Shown: positions 42,991 through 51,912 of the stretch, piece after piece
How the letters are laid out: the number at the start of each line of letters is the position of its first letter
Position numbering within the stretch: position 1 is the first letter of the stretch
Source: Rickettsia endosymbiont of Ceutorhynchus obstrictus
GTDB taxonomy: Bacteria > Pseudomonadota > Alphaproteobacteria > Rickettsiales > Rickettsiaceae
Assembly (NCBI RefSeq): GCF_964026565.1
Contig: NZ_OZ032162.1
Coordinates: 1,774,930 to 1,838,929, forward strand
DNA: 64,000 nucleotides
Direction of reading: 5' to 3'
Made by a program: the position numbers and the translations under genes
The notes under the pieces: generated by a model
The model's input: only the letters and a program-made list of their open reading frames with translations
The model's database searches: none
Told to the model about the DNA's origin: nothing

Positions 42991-43470
42991 ATGCTAAAAA
43001 CTTTTATTTTATTAATTATCATAGCGTTATCGTTTACGGCTAAGGCAGAGAATAAAAAATTACCTATCCCTCGTTTCGCTTCAATAAAGTCTAATGAAGT
43101 GAATGCGAGGAGCGGTCCGACGATAAAATCCTTAATAGAATGGATTTTTATTAAAAAAGGTGAACCGGTAGAAATCATTGCAGAATATGAGCAATGGCGG
43201 CAAGTTCGCGATATTAACGGCGAAGGCGGTTGGATACATTCTAGCGTTTTATCGGGAAAAAGATCGGTAATTATTATCGGCGATAAAGAAGCAGAGTTTA
43301 CTAGAACTGCTAATCCTAATAGTAAAATTATTGCTAAATTAATGCCGAATGTGCGTTGCGCTCTTGATAAATGTAAAGAAGATTATTGCCGGATTCGCTG
43401 CAAAGATTATATCGGCTGGGTGTCTAAAAAAGTAATCTGGGGAGTTTATAAGGATGAAAAGAATTATTAG
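42991..43470 (+). CDS. Secreted SH3-domain protein
   Basis: 159 residues. A signal peptide (LKTFILLIIIALSFTAKA, cleavage after AKA) is followed by two bacterial SH3-like repeats: VNARSGPTIKSLIEWIFIKK-GEPVEI...WIHSSVLSG and a degenerate second one ending DYIGWVSKKVIWGVY. This corresponds to the SH3_4-type periplasmic protein found in most alphaproteobacteria. Possibly binds the cell wall; role not known. It starts 43 bp after the antiporter gene. Confidence 0.87.
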   Translation: MLKTFILLIIIALSFTAKAENKKLPIPRFASIKSNEVNARSGPTIKSLIEWIFIKKGEPVEIIAEYEQWRQVRDINGEGGWIHSSVLSGKRSVIIIGDKEAEFTRTANPNSKIIAKLMPNVRCALDKCKEDYCRIRCKDYIGWVSKKVIWGVYKDEKNY

Positions 43471-43626
43471 ATAATTATAATACGTAGCAACATTGTTTGC
43501 GTAGATGGTAAAAGCGTCTTCGATGTCATGCAACAATGCCGGCTTGCTAACTAGGTCCGGAAAAGTAAGAACTAGATACCGTGGGAGGGGCCTCGGTATG
43601 ACACAACGGCAAAAAAATATAAATAT

Positions 43627-44538
43627 ATGATTTCTATATTTAGTAAATTAAAGCAAAGTTTATCTAAAACTTCTAATAAAATATCAGAAGGCGTAGATAA
43701 AATTTTTTATAAAAAGAAGTTAGATAAGGAAACATTAGAAGAATTAGAGGAATTGCTAATTGCTTCAGATATGGGAGCTTTAGTCGCAACTAAGATTATT
43801 GAAGATTTGAAATCCATAAAATTCGATAAAGCAGTAAATAGCAGTGTTATTAAAGAAACTTTAGCAAAACTAATTCGGCAATTACTCCTAAAATCCGAAA
43901 TTCCTTTTACTTTAAACGAAAATAAATTAAACGTAATTTTAGTTTGCGGAGTTAACGGTGCCGGCAAAACTACAACTATCGGTAAACTTGCTTCTATTTA
44001 TCAAGCACAAGGGAAAAAAGTAGCTATTGCCGCTTGCGATACTTTTAGAGCCGCCGCCGTAAATCAGCTAAGTAACTGGGCAGCTAAAGCCAAGGCTTTA
44101 TTAATTACCGGTACCGAGGCGGCAGATCCTGCAAGCGTTGCTTACCTTGCTATGCAAGAATCGATAAAGCAAAATATCGATATACTTTTTATCGATACGG
44201 CCGGTAGGCTACATAACAAAAAAAATCTTATGGATGAATTAACTAAGATTATCAAGGTTATTAAAAAAGTAGATGAGAACGCTCCCGCTCATAGTATTTT
44301 AGTGATAGATGCCGTTACCGGTCAAAATGTTTATAATCAAGTAGAGCAATTTAATAGCAGTGCTAATTTAACCGGTCTTATTGTTACTAAATTAGACGGC
44401 AGTGCTAAAGCCGGCGTAATTGTCGGTATAGTTCAAAAATTTTCTTTGCCTATATATTTTATCGGCATAGGTGAGCAAATAGACGATTTGAAGATATTTG
44501 ATCATAATGATTTTGTAAATAGTTTAGTCGGGCGATAA
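43627..44538 (+). CDS. ftsY: Signal recognition particle receptor FtsY
   Basis: 303 residues, a short FtsY consisting of the N and G domains without the long acidic A domain. GTPase motifs: GVNGAGKTTTIGKLA (G1), DTFRAAAVNQL (G2), DTAGRLHNKKNLMDEL (G3), TKLDGSAKAG (G4), and the closing GIGEQIDDLKIFD. It receives Ffh-ribosome complexes at the inner membrane; the SRP RNA gene is in this window at about 54.65 kb. Preceded by a repeat-bearing gap. Confidence 0.96.
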   Translation: MISIFSKLKQSLSKTSNKISEGVDKIFYKKKLDKETLEELEELLIASDMGALVATKIIEDLKSIKFDKAVNSSVIKETLAKLIRQLLLKSEIPFTLNENKLNVILVCGVNGAGKTTTIGKLASIYQAQGKKVAIAACDTFRAAAVNQLSNWAAKAKALLITGTEAADPASVAYLAMQESIKQNIDILFIDTAGRLHNKKNLMDELTKIIKVIKKVDENAPAHSILVIDAVTGQNVYNQVEQFNSSANLTGLIVTKLDGSAKAGVIVGIVQKFSLPIYFIGIGEQIDDLKIFDHNDFVNSLVGR

Positions 44539-44803
44539 GAGATATATAGCGGCTTTGTATATCAATAATGCCTCCCTTCGCATCTATGGGGCTTTTTTTG
44601 TTGCATGGCTCGAAAATTAATAAAAAACTCGTCATTGTGAGGAGGCAATCCAGGAAAAAATAGCAAAAAATGCTATGAAACTTATTATTATCTAGATTGC
44701 CGCGCTCCGCACAAATGCTCGCAATGACGATTCTGGTAGCCATGCAACAACGCCGAATCTATGCGGGAATAACATAAAACAATGCCAAACCAACTAACCC
44801 AAA
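44539..44803. repeat. Repeat zone between ftsY and cca
   Basis: No gene. The outer pair TTTGTTGCATGGCT (44598-44611) and AGCCATGCAACAACG (about 44739-44753) encloses an inverted GTCAT unit pair (44631-44728) with an A-rich spacer (AAAAAATAGCAAAAAATGCT). The same spacer occurs at 46072-46112. Confidence 0.8.
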
Positions 44804-45985
44804 ATGCATATTATAAAAAAATCATTACAAATTTCCTCTAAAAGCTATAAAAGGATTTTAGCGCAGCTTCAGGCAGGCGGCGGGAAAGCTCGGCTTATCG
44901 GCGGATGCGTGCGCGATGCATTGCTTAATAAAGCTAGTTACGATATTGACATAGCAACTAGCTTGTTGCCTAACGAGGTAATTAATATTTTATCAAAAGC
45001 AGGCATAAAAGTTATACCTACCGGTATAAAATTCGGTACTGTCACGGCTATTTTGAATAAGGAGAAATTTGAAATTACTACCCTTAGGAAAGATATTGAT
45101 TGTAACGGACGGCATGCAAAAGTGCTTTTTACCGATGATTTTGCCGAAGATGCCGCAAGGCGAGATTTTACTATTAACGCCTTAAGCTACTGCCCCTTTG
45201 AAAATAAAATATATGATTATTTTAACGGTCTACTAGATTTGAAGTTAAAAAAAGTAATATTTATCGGTCAAGCAAGCCAAAGAATTAAAGAGGATTATTT
45301 AAGGATTTTACGCTTCTTCCGCTTTTCTAGTTATTACGCCGACCATATCGACAATGAAGGGCTAAAGGCTTGTGAGAATTTGCAGGATGGTTTAAAGATA
45401 CTTTCGCGGGAAAGGATAAAAAGTGAAATGGATAAAGTAATAATATCAACGAATGCTAGCAAAGTTTTGGAAAGAATGTTTACTTGCGAGATATTACCGC
45501 TAATATTTTCCGTAAAATATTATGAATCAAAACTTTTTGAACAAGCTAATTTTTTTAAACTGCAATTATCTACGCGCTATGCATTTTTATTTTATAAATT
45601 AGAAAATTTAAAGTTTAATACACTAATAAGCTGGAAATATTCAAAACAAGAAACAACGGCGATATTATCGATAATTAATTTTATTAATTTATATCAGATA
45701 ACTGAATTTGATATGAAGAAAATTTGGTTAGAAAATACGGATTACAAAGAATATTTATTTGCTGCCCACATAATAGATAAGTTAGATTTACCGCACATAC
45801 AAAGATTTATTGATAAATATGATAAGTTACAGCGTCTTAATTTTCCGGTAACCGGTCATGATTTACTAAGAATGAATATAGAAAATAAAGAAATCGGCAA
45901 ACAATTAGAGCATTTAAAAAATATTTGGCTAGAAAATGATTTTGCTCAAACTAAATTAGAGTTATTGGATATTTTAAAAAAATAA
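44804..45985 (+). CDS. cca: CCA tRNA nucleotidyltransferase / poly(A) polymerase family
   Basis: 393 residues. Class II nucleotidyltransferase motifs: LIGGCVRDALLNKASYDIDIAT (head, with catalytic Asp pair in DID), GTVTAILNKEKFEITTLRKD, DFAEDAARRDFTINALSY, DYFNGLLDL and RIKEDYLRILRFFRF. It adds or repairs the CCA end of tRNAs; in bacteria with one such gene this is the usual role. The C-terminal half is AT-rich and divergent, as usual. No HD domain. Confidence 0.93.
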   Translation: MHIIKKSLQISSKSYKRILAQLQAGGGKARLIGGCVRDALLNKASYDIDIATSLLPNEVINILSKAGIKVIPTGIKFGTVTAILNKEKFEITTLRKDIDCNGRHAKVLFTDDFAEDAARRDFTINALSYCPFENKIYDYFNGLLDLKLKKVIFIGQASQRIKEDYLRILRFFRFSSYYADHIDNEGLKACENLQDGLKILSRERIKSEMDKVIISTNASKVLERMFTCEILPLIFSVKYYESKLFEQANFFKLQLSTRYAFLFYKLENLKFNTLISWKYSKQETTAILSIINFINLYQITEFDMKKIWLENTDYKEYLFAAHIIDKLDLPHIQRFIDKYDKLQRLNFPVTGHDLLRMNIENKEIGKQLEHLKNIWLENDFAQTKLELLDILKK

Positions 45986-46565
45986 AAAGCGTCATTGCAA
46001 GGAGGTATTGCCTGCGTGGATACCGGAATCGTCATTGCGAGGAGGGACGAAGTCCCGACGCGGCAATCTAGAAAAAAATAGCAAAAAATGCTATGAAACT
46101 TATTATTATCTAGATTGCCGCGCTCCACACAAATGCAGCGTTGTTGCATGGATGGTTAAAAACGCTTAAAACTTGTCATACCGTGGCTTGACCCACTACT
46201 GTACGAACGTTTAAATAAAGAGGTAAAAATTCTGTCATTCCGTGGCTACGACCACGGAATCCAGCTTATAATATCATAAAAAGATTCTAAAATAAGTCTA
46301 ATATGGCTTTATTTTCCTGGATGCCGTGATCAAGTCACGGCATGACACAGCCTTTTTTCAACGTTCGTACAATAGTGGGCTTGACCACGGTATCCAGAAA
46401 AAATTAAAAAGCCTGACTGGATGCCGTGGTCAAGCCACGGCATGACATCGCGGTACTTTTAAAGAATACCCAAAATATAGCAATTTCCGATCCATGCAAC
46501 AACGCCGGTCGAGCCATGGAGTGACACTGTACAGTAGTTTTAAAGAATACTAAAAATGCAACATT
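45986..46565. repeat. Repeat zone with MITE copy 3
   Basis: No gene. Contains a GTCATTGCGAGGAG...AATCTAG unit (46031-46072), a spacer shared with 44.6 kb, TTGTTGCATGG (46142), the MITE, and a palindromic block nearly identical to 4091-4215 (46380-46505). A further 50 bp before znuA has no pattern. Confidence 0.8.
46192..46379 (-). mobile_element. 188 bp MITE-like element, copy 3
   Basis: Terminal repeats at 46192-46211 and 46360-46379 (one mismatch in the right arm, 'aatagtggg'). CTTGA direct repeats flank it (46187-46191 and 46380-46384). Without the element and one CTTGA the site reads ATACCGTGGCTTGACCACGG, an intact palindrome of another repeat family, so it inserted into that repeat. Confidence 0.8.
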
Positions 46566-47423
46566 ATGAAAATTAAAATTTTCTTTCTGATATTTTTCTT
46601 ACTATTAAATTCCGTTAGCTACGGTGAAATACATAAATCTAAAATAGTTACGAGTATTACGCCTATTGCTAGCATTGTTGCGATGTTAGTTAAAGACGAA
46701 GCCGTTATAGATAGCTTAGCCGTAAATAGCGGTTGCCCTCACCATTATCATCTAAAACCTAGTGACCTTGCAAAAGTAAAAAATGCCGATATAGCTATTT
46801 ATATAGATGAACAGTTTGATAGTTTTGCCGAGAAATTAATGCAAGGTCATAGCAAAAATATTATCAAAATTAGCGATATTAAATCTTTAAAAATCATTGA
46901 AGATAATAACGAACCGAACTGGCATATTTGGTTAGACCTTGAGAATGTTAAAATTTTGTTACAAGAATTATCGTTAGTATTAGCACAAAAACTACCTCAC
47001 TTACGTGTAGATATTAATAAAAATCTTCATATAGCGTTAAAGCAGCTAGAAGATTTAAACAAAATGAAAAACCGTAAATTTGAAGGATTGCAAGACGTGA
47101 TTTTACTAAGCGATAGCGCAGAATATTTTTTTATTAATACAAAAATTAAAACTCAGAAATTATATAGCGTAAATCAAAAAAGTTTAAAATATGTAAGTAA
47201 ATTGGAAAAGTTATTAAGCAAATCTACTAATAAATGCTTAATTTTGGATACGCAGCAAGATGCAAGACTTTATAAAAAACTAAATGCTAATATAGTGACG
47301 TTGGAAAGCGAAAATTGGTCGATAGTCGATATTAATCACCGGATATTTTACAAGCAATATTTACAAATGATTAATCAATTTGAGCCATGCAACAACGACA
47401 CGTCATTGCGAGGAGGTACGTAG
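46566..47423 (+). CDS. znuA: ZnuA-like metal ABC transporter substrate-binding protein with altered end
   Basis: 285 residues with a signal peptide (KIFFLIFFLLLNSVSYG). It should bind Zn2+ or Mn2+ in the periplasm for an ABC importer. First ligand region CPHHYHLKPSDLAKVKNADI is clear and a second His follows (NWHIWLDLENV). The usual third His region (HDAYxYF) reads SDSAEYFF here, so one ligand is replaced, and the acidic loop between is short. The last 14 residues (EPCNNDTSLRGGT) are encoded by a repeat that runs into the gene: the stop TAG lies in a GTCATTGCGAGGAG unit. Function may be altered or lost. Confidence 0.85.
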   Translation: MKIKIFFLIFFLLLNSVSYGEIHKSKIVTSITPIASIVAMLVKDEAVIDSLAVNSGCPHHYHLKPSDLAKVKNADIAIYIDEQFDSFAEKLMQGHSKNIIKISDIKSLKIIEDNNEPNWHIWLDLENVKILLQELSLVLAQKLPHLRVDINKNLHIALKQLEDLNKMKNRKFEGLQDVILLSDSAEYFFINTKIKTQKLYSVNQKSLKYVSKLEKLLSKSTNKCLILDTQQDARLYKKLNANIVTLESENWSIVDINHRIFYKQYLQMINQFEPCNNDTSLRGGT

Positions 47424-47551
47424 TACCGACGTGGCAATCCAGGCTATCTCGAATGTAATGAGGGATTTAATTAGAATACTAAACTTGTTTAGTATAAAAA
47501 TATGTTTATACTTGATTGCCACGTCGGCACTTTGTGCCTCCTCGCAATGAC
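47402..47551. repeat. Inverted GTCAT pair spanning the znuA end
   Basis: Left unit GTCATTGCGAGGAGG to GGCAATCCAG and right unit TTGATTGCCACG to CTCGCAATGAC, around a 70 bp spacer that contains 'actaaacttgtttagta' (about 47478-47495), itself a palindrome. The left unit supplies the znuA stop codon. The following zone to 47706 holds more modules (CCATGCAACAAC, TAGCTAGAATGACAT, CCATGCAACAATGCC) and no gene. Confidence 0.8.
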
Positions 47552-47706
47552 GATTCCGGTAGCCATGCAACAACACTCCGCCTTTAGCTAGAATGACATA
47601 CGGCACTTTTTTAGCCATGCAACAATGCCGGTTTGAGCCACGGCATAACAGCAAGGCATTTTTAAAACCTTATCCTTGTAATTGATAAATGAGCGGTAGG
47701 TTGAAA

Positions 47707-48222
47707 TTAAGCCGATTCAGATAAAGATTCAGTTTGTTCTGTTTTACTTTCCAGTAAAAAGCTTTGGGATTCGGATTCAGACCTTGCAACAATTACTTTA
47801 ACCCATGTACTAAGCTCAGCATGTAGCCTTACCTCAATTGCAAAAACTCCCGTAGATTTTATTTGCTTATCAAGTATTACGTTTAAGTGCGAGATAGGAT
47901 GAGCTGTAATTTCAGTCAATTTTTCTGCAATTTCTTTGTTACTAACTGATCCAAAAAGCTTCCCGTCATCCGCTGACTGTCTTATAAAAATTAATTTTTG
48001 ATCTTTTATAAGATTATTAACTTTTTCTACTTCTTCTTTTATTGTCTTATCTTTTTTTTCAAGCTCATGTTTTTGTTGAACAATTAACTCTTTATTGAGT
48101 TCAGTAGCTCTAACTGCCAATTTTTGCGGTAGAAGATAATTACGACCGAATCCATCGGCTACTTTAAGAATTTCACCGATTCTTCCTAATTTTCTTACCG
48201 GCTTAATTAAAATAATTTCCAT
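47707..48222 (-). CDS. rplI: 50S ribosomal protein L9
   Basis: 171 residues. N-terminal RNA-binding domain MEIILIKPVRKLGRIGEILK, VADGFGRNYLLPQKLAVRAT, then the long linker helix and a C-terminal domain (QSADDGKLFGSVSNKEIAEK). It is longer than E. coli L9 by about 20 residues through an acidic C-terminal tail (ESESQSFLLESKTEQTESLSESA). Last gene of rpsF-rpsR-rplI, separated from rpsR by a 250 bp repeat insertion. Confidence 0.96.
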   Translation of the reverse strand: MEIILIKPVRKLGRIGEILKVADGFGRNYLLPQKLAVRATELNKELIVQQKHELEKKDKTIKEEVEKVNNLIKDQKLIFIRQSADDGKLFGSVSNKEIAEKLTEITAHPISHLNVILDKQIKSTGVFAIEVRLHAELSTWVKVIVARSESESQSFLLESKTEQTESLSESA

Positions 48223-48473
48223 TTAATACCTTTCAGTTACCCTATAGTTGTTCTTCAGCTATCCTGAAGAGTTTGGATCGATATCATTCCCGCGGTTGCT
48301 CATGAGTGTCTAAGAGATCGTCATTGCGAGCAACTGCAGACGTTGTTGCATGGCTAATAATTTACCGTATTATGGTTATTATAAGTACGGTGTCATACCG
48401 AAACACTTTGCAAAAATTCGAGCCATGCAACAAGGCCCGCCTTTAGCTAGAATGACATCGAAAAACAGTATAT
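48223..48473. repeat. Repeat insertion inside the rpsR-rplI spacer
   Basis: 250 bp with no gene. Modules seen: GTCATTGCGAG (about 48321), GTTGTTGCATGGCT (about 48340), TATTATGGTTATTATAAGTA (48370) shared with 3.87 kb, AGCCATGCAACAAG (48421) and CCGCCTTTAGCTAGAATGACAT (48437-48460). In most bacteria the rpsR-rplI gap is short. Confidence 0.75.
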
Positions 48474-48755
48474 TTAAATTTGAAATACAAAAGGTAATAA
48501 TGCTAAAATTCTTGCGACTTTAATAGCATTTTTTAATTTTCTTTGTTTTTTTGCACAAACATTTGTGATTCTACTCGGTAACATTCTTCCACCTTCAGAC
48601 AAAAATTTTACGAGTAAATCAGGGTTTTTATAATCAATACTCGGTGTGCCGGGAACAGAAAGAGGACACCCTTTACGTCTTCTAAAAAATACTTTTTTAG
48701 CAGGTTTTTCACCAATTTTTCGATTTCTTGTTTCTCCTAGGTTATTTCCTAACAT
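48474..48755 (-). CDS. rpsR: 30S ribosomal protein S18
   Basis: 93 residues with the conserved basic body FFRRRKGCPLSVPGTPSIDY, DLLVKFLSEGGRMLPSRITN and CAKKQRKLKNAIKVARILAL. It binds S6 on the 30S platform. Lies 34 bp downstream of rpsF on the same strand, as usual. Length normal. Confidence 0.97.
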   Translation of the reverse strand: MLGNNLGETRNRKIGEKPAKKVFFRRRKGCPLSVPGTPSIDYKNPDLLVKFLSEGGRMLPSRITNVCAKKQRKLKNAIKVARILALLPFVFQI

Positions 48756-48789
48756 TCTTTACCTTAAGTAATTCTATGATATTTTAAAA

Positions 48790-49158
48790 CTAATCCTTAC
48801 TAACCGTTACGTCAATCACCGGTTCATTTTCTACATTGTGATTTTTTAATATCGGTGAAGGTTCACTACTAATTGATTCCACTTTAATAGTAAGGAATCT
48901 AATAATATTTTCGTTAAGTCGCATTTTTCTTTCTAATTCTTTTATTACTTCCGAACTAGTGTCTAAACCTAAAAAGATATAATGTCCTTTTTTGTTATTA
49001 CCTATTTTATAGGCCAAAGTTCTTAAATCCCAATATTCGGTTTTAACAACGGTACCTTTATTATCTTTAACAATTTTAACAAAATCATCGGTAATTTTAT
49101 CTATATCATTTAGCGATACATCTTGACGTACTATAAAAATTGATTCGTAAAAGCTCAT
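48790..49158 (-). CDS. rpsF: 30S ribosomal protein S6
   Basis: 122 residues: FYESIFIVRQDVSLNDIDKI, the YWDLRTLAYKIGNNKKGHYI loop, and MRLNENIIRFLTIKVE, all typical of S6. Partner of S18 on the platform of the 30S subunit. First gene of the rpsF-rpsR-rplI group; divergent from the response regulator gene across 234 bp, which must hold both promoters. Confidence 0.97.
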   Translation of the reverse strand: MSFYESIFIVRQDVSLNDIDKITDDFVKIVKDNKGTVVKTEYWDLRTLAYKIGNNKKGHYIFLGLDTSSEVIKELERKMRLNENIIRFLTIKVESISSEPSPILKNHNVENEPVIDVTVSKD

Positions 49159-49392
49159 AATATATAAGAATCTCCAGCAAGCAAACTTAAAAATAAAGGT
49201 TATTTATAACAATTAAAACTATTTAATTCAAGTATTATCTTTAACTAAAATAATATTTCTTGATTTCTTTTTGTATAAAATTTGCTATAAAGCCTTTATA
49301 ATTTGCTATAATAACTTAAAAATGCCTAAATAAAATTTTCAATAAGGCAATTTTTGAGTATAATTAACTATATTTAATGGAGATTACTTTAA

Positions 49393-50103
49393 GTGCTTGA
49401 TAAATTACTGCCTCAAGTTTTAATCATCGAACATAAAGAAAATATCAATATTTCTTTATATAATATTATCGAGAGAGCAGGATTTGATATAATAAAAGCT
49501 AATACTCTAGAAAAAGCACTTTCTCTTGCTATTACACCGGCTATAATTATAATCAGTATGCAATTGCAGGAGGAGCCGGCGGTGGTAATAACCGCAATTA
49601 GAAAAGTCGATAAATTATTAAAAATACCGATAATTTTTCTATCCGCCTCAAAAGAATCAAATTTAAGTCAGACTGAAATGGATAATCTTATTTCATTTTT
49701 GCACAAGCCTTTCTCTTCAGATCAATTAATAAATACGATAAAAAATTTATTAAGGCGTTCTAAAACGATTTTGCAAGATAATGTTGTTAAATTTAAAAAT
49801 ATAAATATCGATCTAAATACCCAAAAACTTTATAAAAACGGTAAGATTGTTCGGCTCGGTCCTACGGAATTTAAAATTTTGCAACTTTTCCTACAATTTC
49901 CAACGACTATTTTTTCTCGTCAAAAAATGATAACATATTTATGGGAAGACGATAAAGATTTTAATCCACGTGTTATAGACGTCCATATAAACAGGATCAG
50001 AGAGGCACTAGGTGATATCGGCGAGGAAAAAAAATTTATAAAAACGGTACGTTTTGTCGGTTATGGTCTTAACCTGCAAAATAGCGATAGCGAAGAAATA
50101 TAA
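49393..50103 (+). CDS. OmpR/PhoB-family response regulator with atypical receiver
   Basis: 236 residues from GTG, supported by GGAGA at 49379-49383. The receiver domain (about 8-120) has lost the phosphate-accepting Asp: S55 stands in IIIISMQLQ where active ones have D, and the acidic pair near the N-terminus reads IIEH. The lysine motif LHKPF is kept. The winged-helix domain (about 135-230) is intact with RLGPTEFKILQLFLQFP, IDVHINRIREALGD and FIKTVRFVGYGL. It should bind DNA as a dimer without phosphorylation, or be controlled by protein binding. Confidence 0.88.
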   Translation: MLDKLLPQVLIIEHKENINISLYNIIERAGFDIIKANTLEKALSLAITPAIIIISMQLQEEPAVVITAIRKVDKLLKIPIIFLSASKESNLSQTEMDNLISFLHKPFSSDQLINTIKNLLRRSKTILQDNVVKFKNINIDLNTQKLYKNGKIVRLGPTEFKILQLFLQFPTTIFSRQKMITYLWEDDKDFNPRVIDVHINRIREALGDIGEEKKFIKTVRFVGYGLNLQNSDSEEI

Positions 50104-50231
50104 CTATGCGCTAGGGCAATTAATTTACTAAATAATATATTGAAATTAAGAATTCCTTTGTGTCATGCCGATAAATATGTTAATATAACTTGATAAAAGA
50201 AACTTATTACTAAACTAATTTAGGTTGAGTT

Positions 50232-51425
50232 ATGCTAAGTAAAATCAATAAGCCTGCGTTATTTGCTTTAATTTTTTACCCTCTTTTACTTATATTACTT
50301 TTGATAAAATACTGGACTAATTACGCAATAGGGTGGACTGAAATTACTTTAACGGTTAGTAGTTATTATATTTACAACATTACGGTAGGAGTCGGTTTAC
50401 ATCGATTATGGTCACATAACGCCTTTAAAATAAATAAATTTGTAGAGTTTATTTTAGTCATGCTGTCGGCAGGAACGCTGCAAGGACCGGCTTTATCGTG
50501 GGCATCAAATCATTACAAACATCATGCTTATACCGATAAAGCTCAAGATCCTCATAGTCCTTCAAAATTTGATAGTAAGTTAATGGGGTTTTTATGGTCT
50601 CATCTCGGTTGGATGCTTATCGGAGAAGGTAGCTACAAATCTATTGATCGCATAACATGGGTAAAGCACGGTAGAAATAAACTATTAAAATGGCAATTAA
50701 AATATTATTGGCAAATAGCTGTTTTTATGAATGTTATTGTGCCTTTATTTATCGGTTATTTAATCGGCGGAACGCTTGCATCAGCCTATATGGCGTTTCT
50801 ATTTATCGGGATAGGTAGAGCTTTGCAACAGCAAGCAACTTTCTGCGTTAATTCTTTATGCCATTTTGCCGGTAGTAAGAAATACTATAAAGGAACAGCC
50901 GGAGATGTTTGGTGGATGGCTTTATTCTTATTAGGAGAGAATTGGCATAATTACCATCATGCTTTTCCATCGGATTATCGTAACGGCGTAAAATGGTACC
51001 ATTTTGACGTTCATAAGTGGATAATATACTTAATGAGTAAAGTAGGTTTAGTATGGGAGCTAGATCGTACGGCAAAAGTAAGAATACAGGCAAAAATGCA
51101 AGAAACTTTTAGCTATCTTGCCGACGGACGTAAGCAGCAGCTAAATTTAATGCAAAATAAAGTAGATCAATTAATAGAAAATCTTTGTTTAAAAATTAAA
51201 GAACTTGAAGAGTCTTCTATCTCAATTAAAGAGCAATTTAAAAAATCTTTTATTGAACTTCAAGATTCTCTTAAAAATTTAGCGGAGCAGCTACATTCAT
51301 CAATTCAAGTGACCGAAAAATCTTCGGAAAAATTATTGAAAATGGTGAATAGAAAAATTAGTAGCACGGAGCAAGCTATTTATAAATTATGTAATAAGTT
51401 AAATTCTATGCAGGTTTCTAATTAA
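50232..51425 (+). CDS. Membrane fatty acid desaturase
   Basis: 397 residues. Four hydrophobic membrane segments and the three histidine boxes of acyl-CoA/acyl-lipid desaturases: HRLWSH, NHYKHHAYTD and ENWHNYHHAFPSDYRNG, which bind the di-iron centre. It introduces a cis double bond (probably delta-9) in fatty acyl chains. The last 100 residues form an extra coiled coil (QNKVDQLIENLCLKIKELEE ... LNSMQVSN), unusual for the family. It needs an electron donor not seen nearby. Followed by a repeat zone. Confidence 0.92.
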   Translation: MLSKINKPALFALIFYPLLLILLLIKYWTNYAIGWTEITLTVSSYYIYNITVGVGLHRLWSHNAFKINKFVEFILVMLSAGTLQGPALSWASNHYKHHAYTDKAQDPHSPSKFDSKLMGFLWSHLGWMLIGEGSYKSIDRITWVKHGRNKLLKWQLKYYWQIAVFMNVIVPLFIGYLIGGTLASAYMAFLFIGIGRALQQQATFCVNSLCHFAGSKKYYKGTAGDVWWMALFLLGENWHNYHHAFPSDYRNGVKWYHFDVHKWIIYLMSKVGLVWELDRTAKVRIQAKMQETFSYLADGRKQQLNLMQNKVDQLIENLCLKIKELEESSISIKEQFKKSFIELQDSLKNLAEQLHSSIQVTEKSSEKLLKMVNRKISSTEQAIYKLCNKLNSMQVSN

Positions 51426-51912
51426 TTTAAAAAACTTAACTCCTGATTGTTACCTTCAAATATTTTCTGGATTCCCGCTTTTAGCTAGAATGACATCAAA
51501 AATTCGAGCCATGCAACAACGCCTCTACGCGTATGGGTATCAACTTAAGCGATAAAAATCCATAAAGTCCGTCATTGCGAGGAGGGACGTAGTCCCGACG
51601 TGGCAATCTAGTTAAATCCCGAATGTAATTCGGGATAGCCTGGATTGCCACGTCGGGACTACGTCCCTCCTCGCAATGACGATTCCGGTAGCCATGCAAC
51701 AAAGCCTTCAGTCGCTCGCAATGATGGACTTTATAGACCTTTATCGCTTAAGTTGACACTCATACACCTACGCAGGAATGACCATAAACCACAACTCTTC
51801 CCAACTATACCTTTCAATAAATATATTATAATAATTTATAATTGACGTTTTTTTGTAGACATACTTAAATAAAATATTACTATAAGTTTAACTATAGCTA
51901 ATAAAGATAAAT
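51426..51912. repeat. Repeat zone with a perfect inverted GTCAT pair
   Basis: No gene. At 51571-51680 a left unit (GTCATTGCGAGGAGGGACGT to GGCAATCTAG), a 28 bp spacer that is itself a palindrome (ATCCCGAATGTAATTCGGGAT) and the right unit form a compact 110 bp non-coding element, framed further out by AGCCATGCAACAACG (51508) and AGCCATGCAACAAAG (51690). CCGCTTTTAGCTAGAATGACAT lies at 51476-51496. Confidence 0.85.

Noticed and set aside
51645..51845. Forward frame of 66 residues (PRRDYVPPRNDDSGSHATK)
   Set aside because: Encoded entirely by GTCAT-type repeats, also seen at 51496-51702 on the other strand; not a gene.
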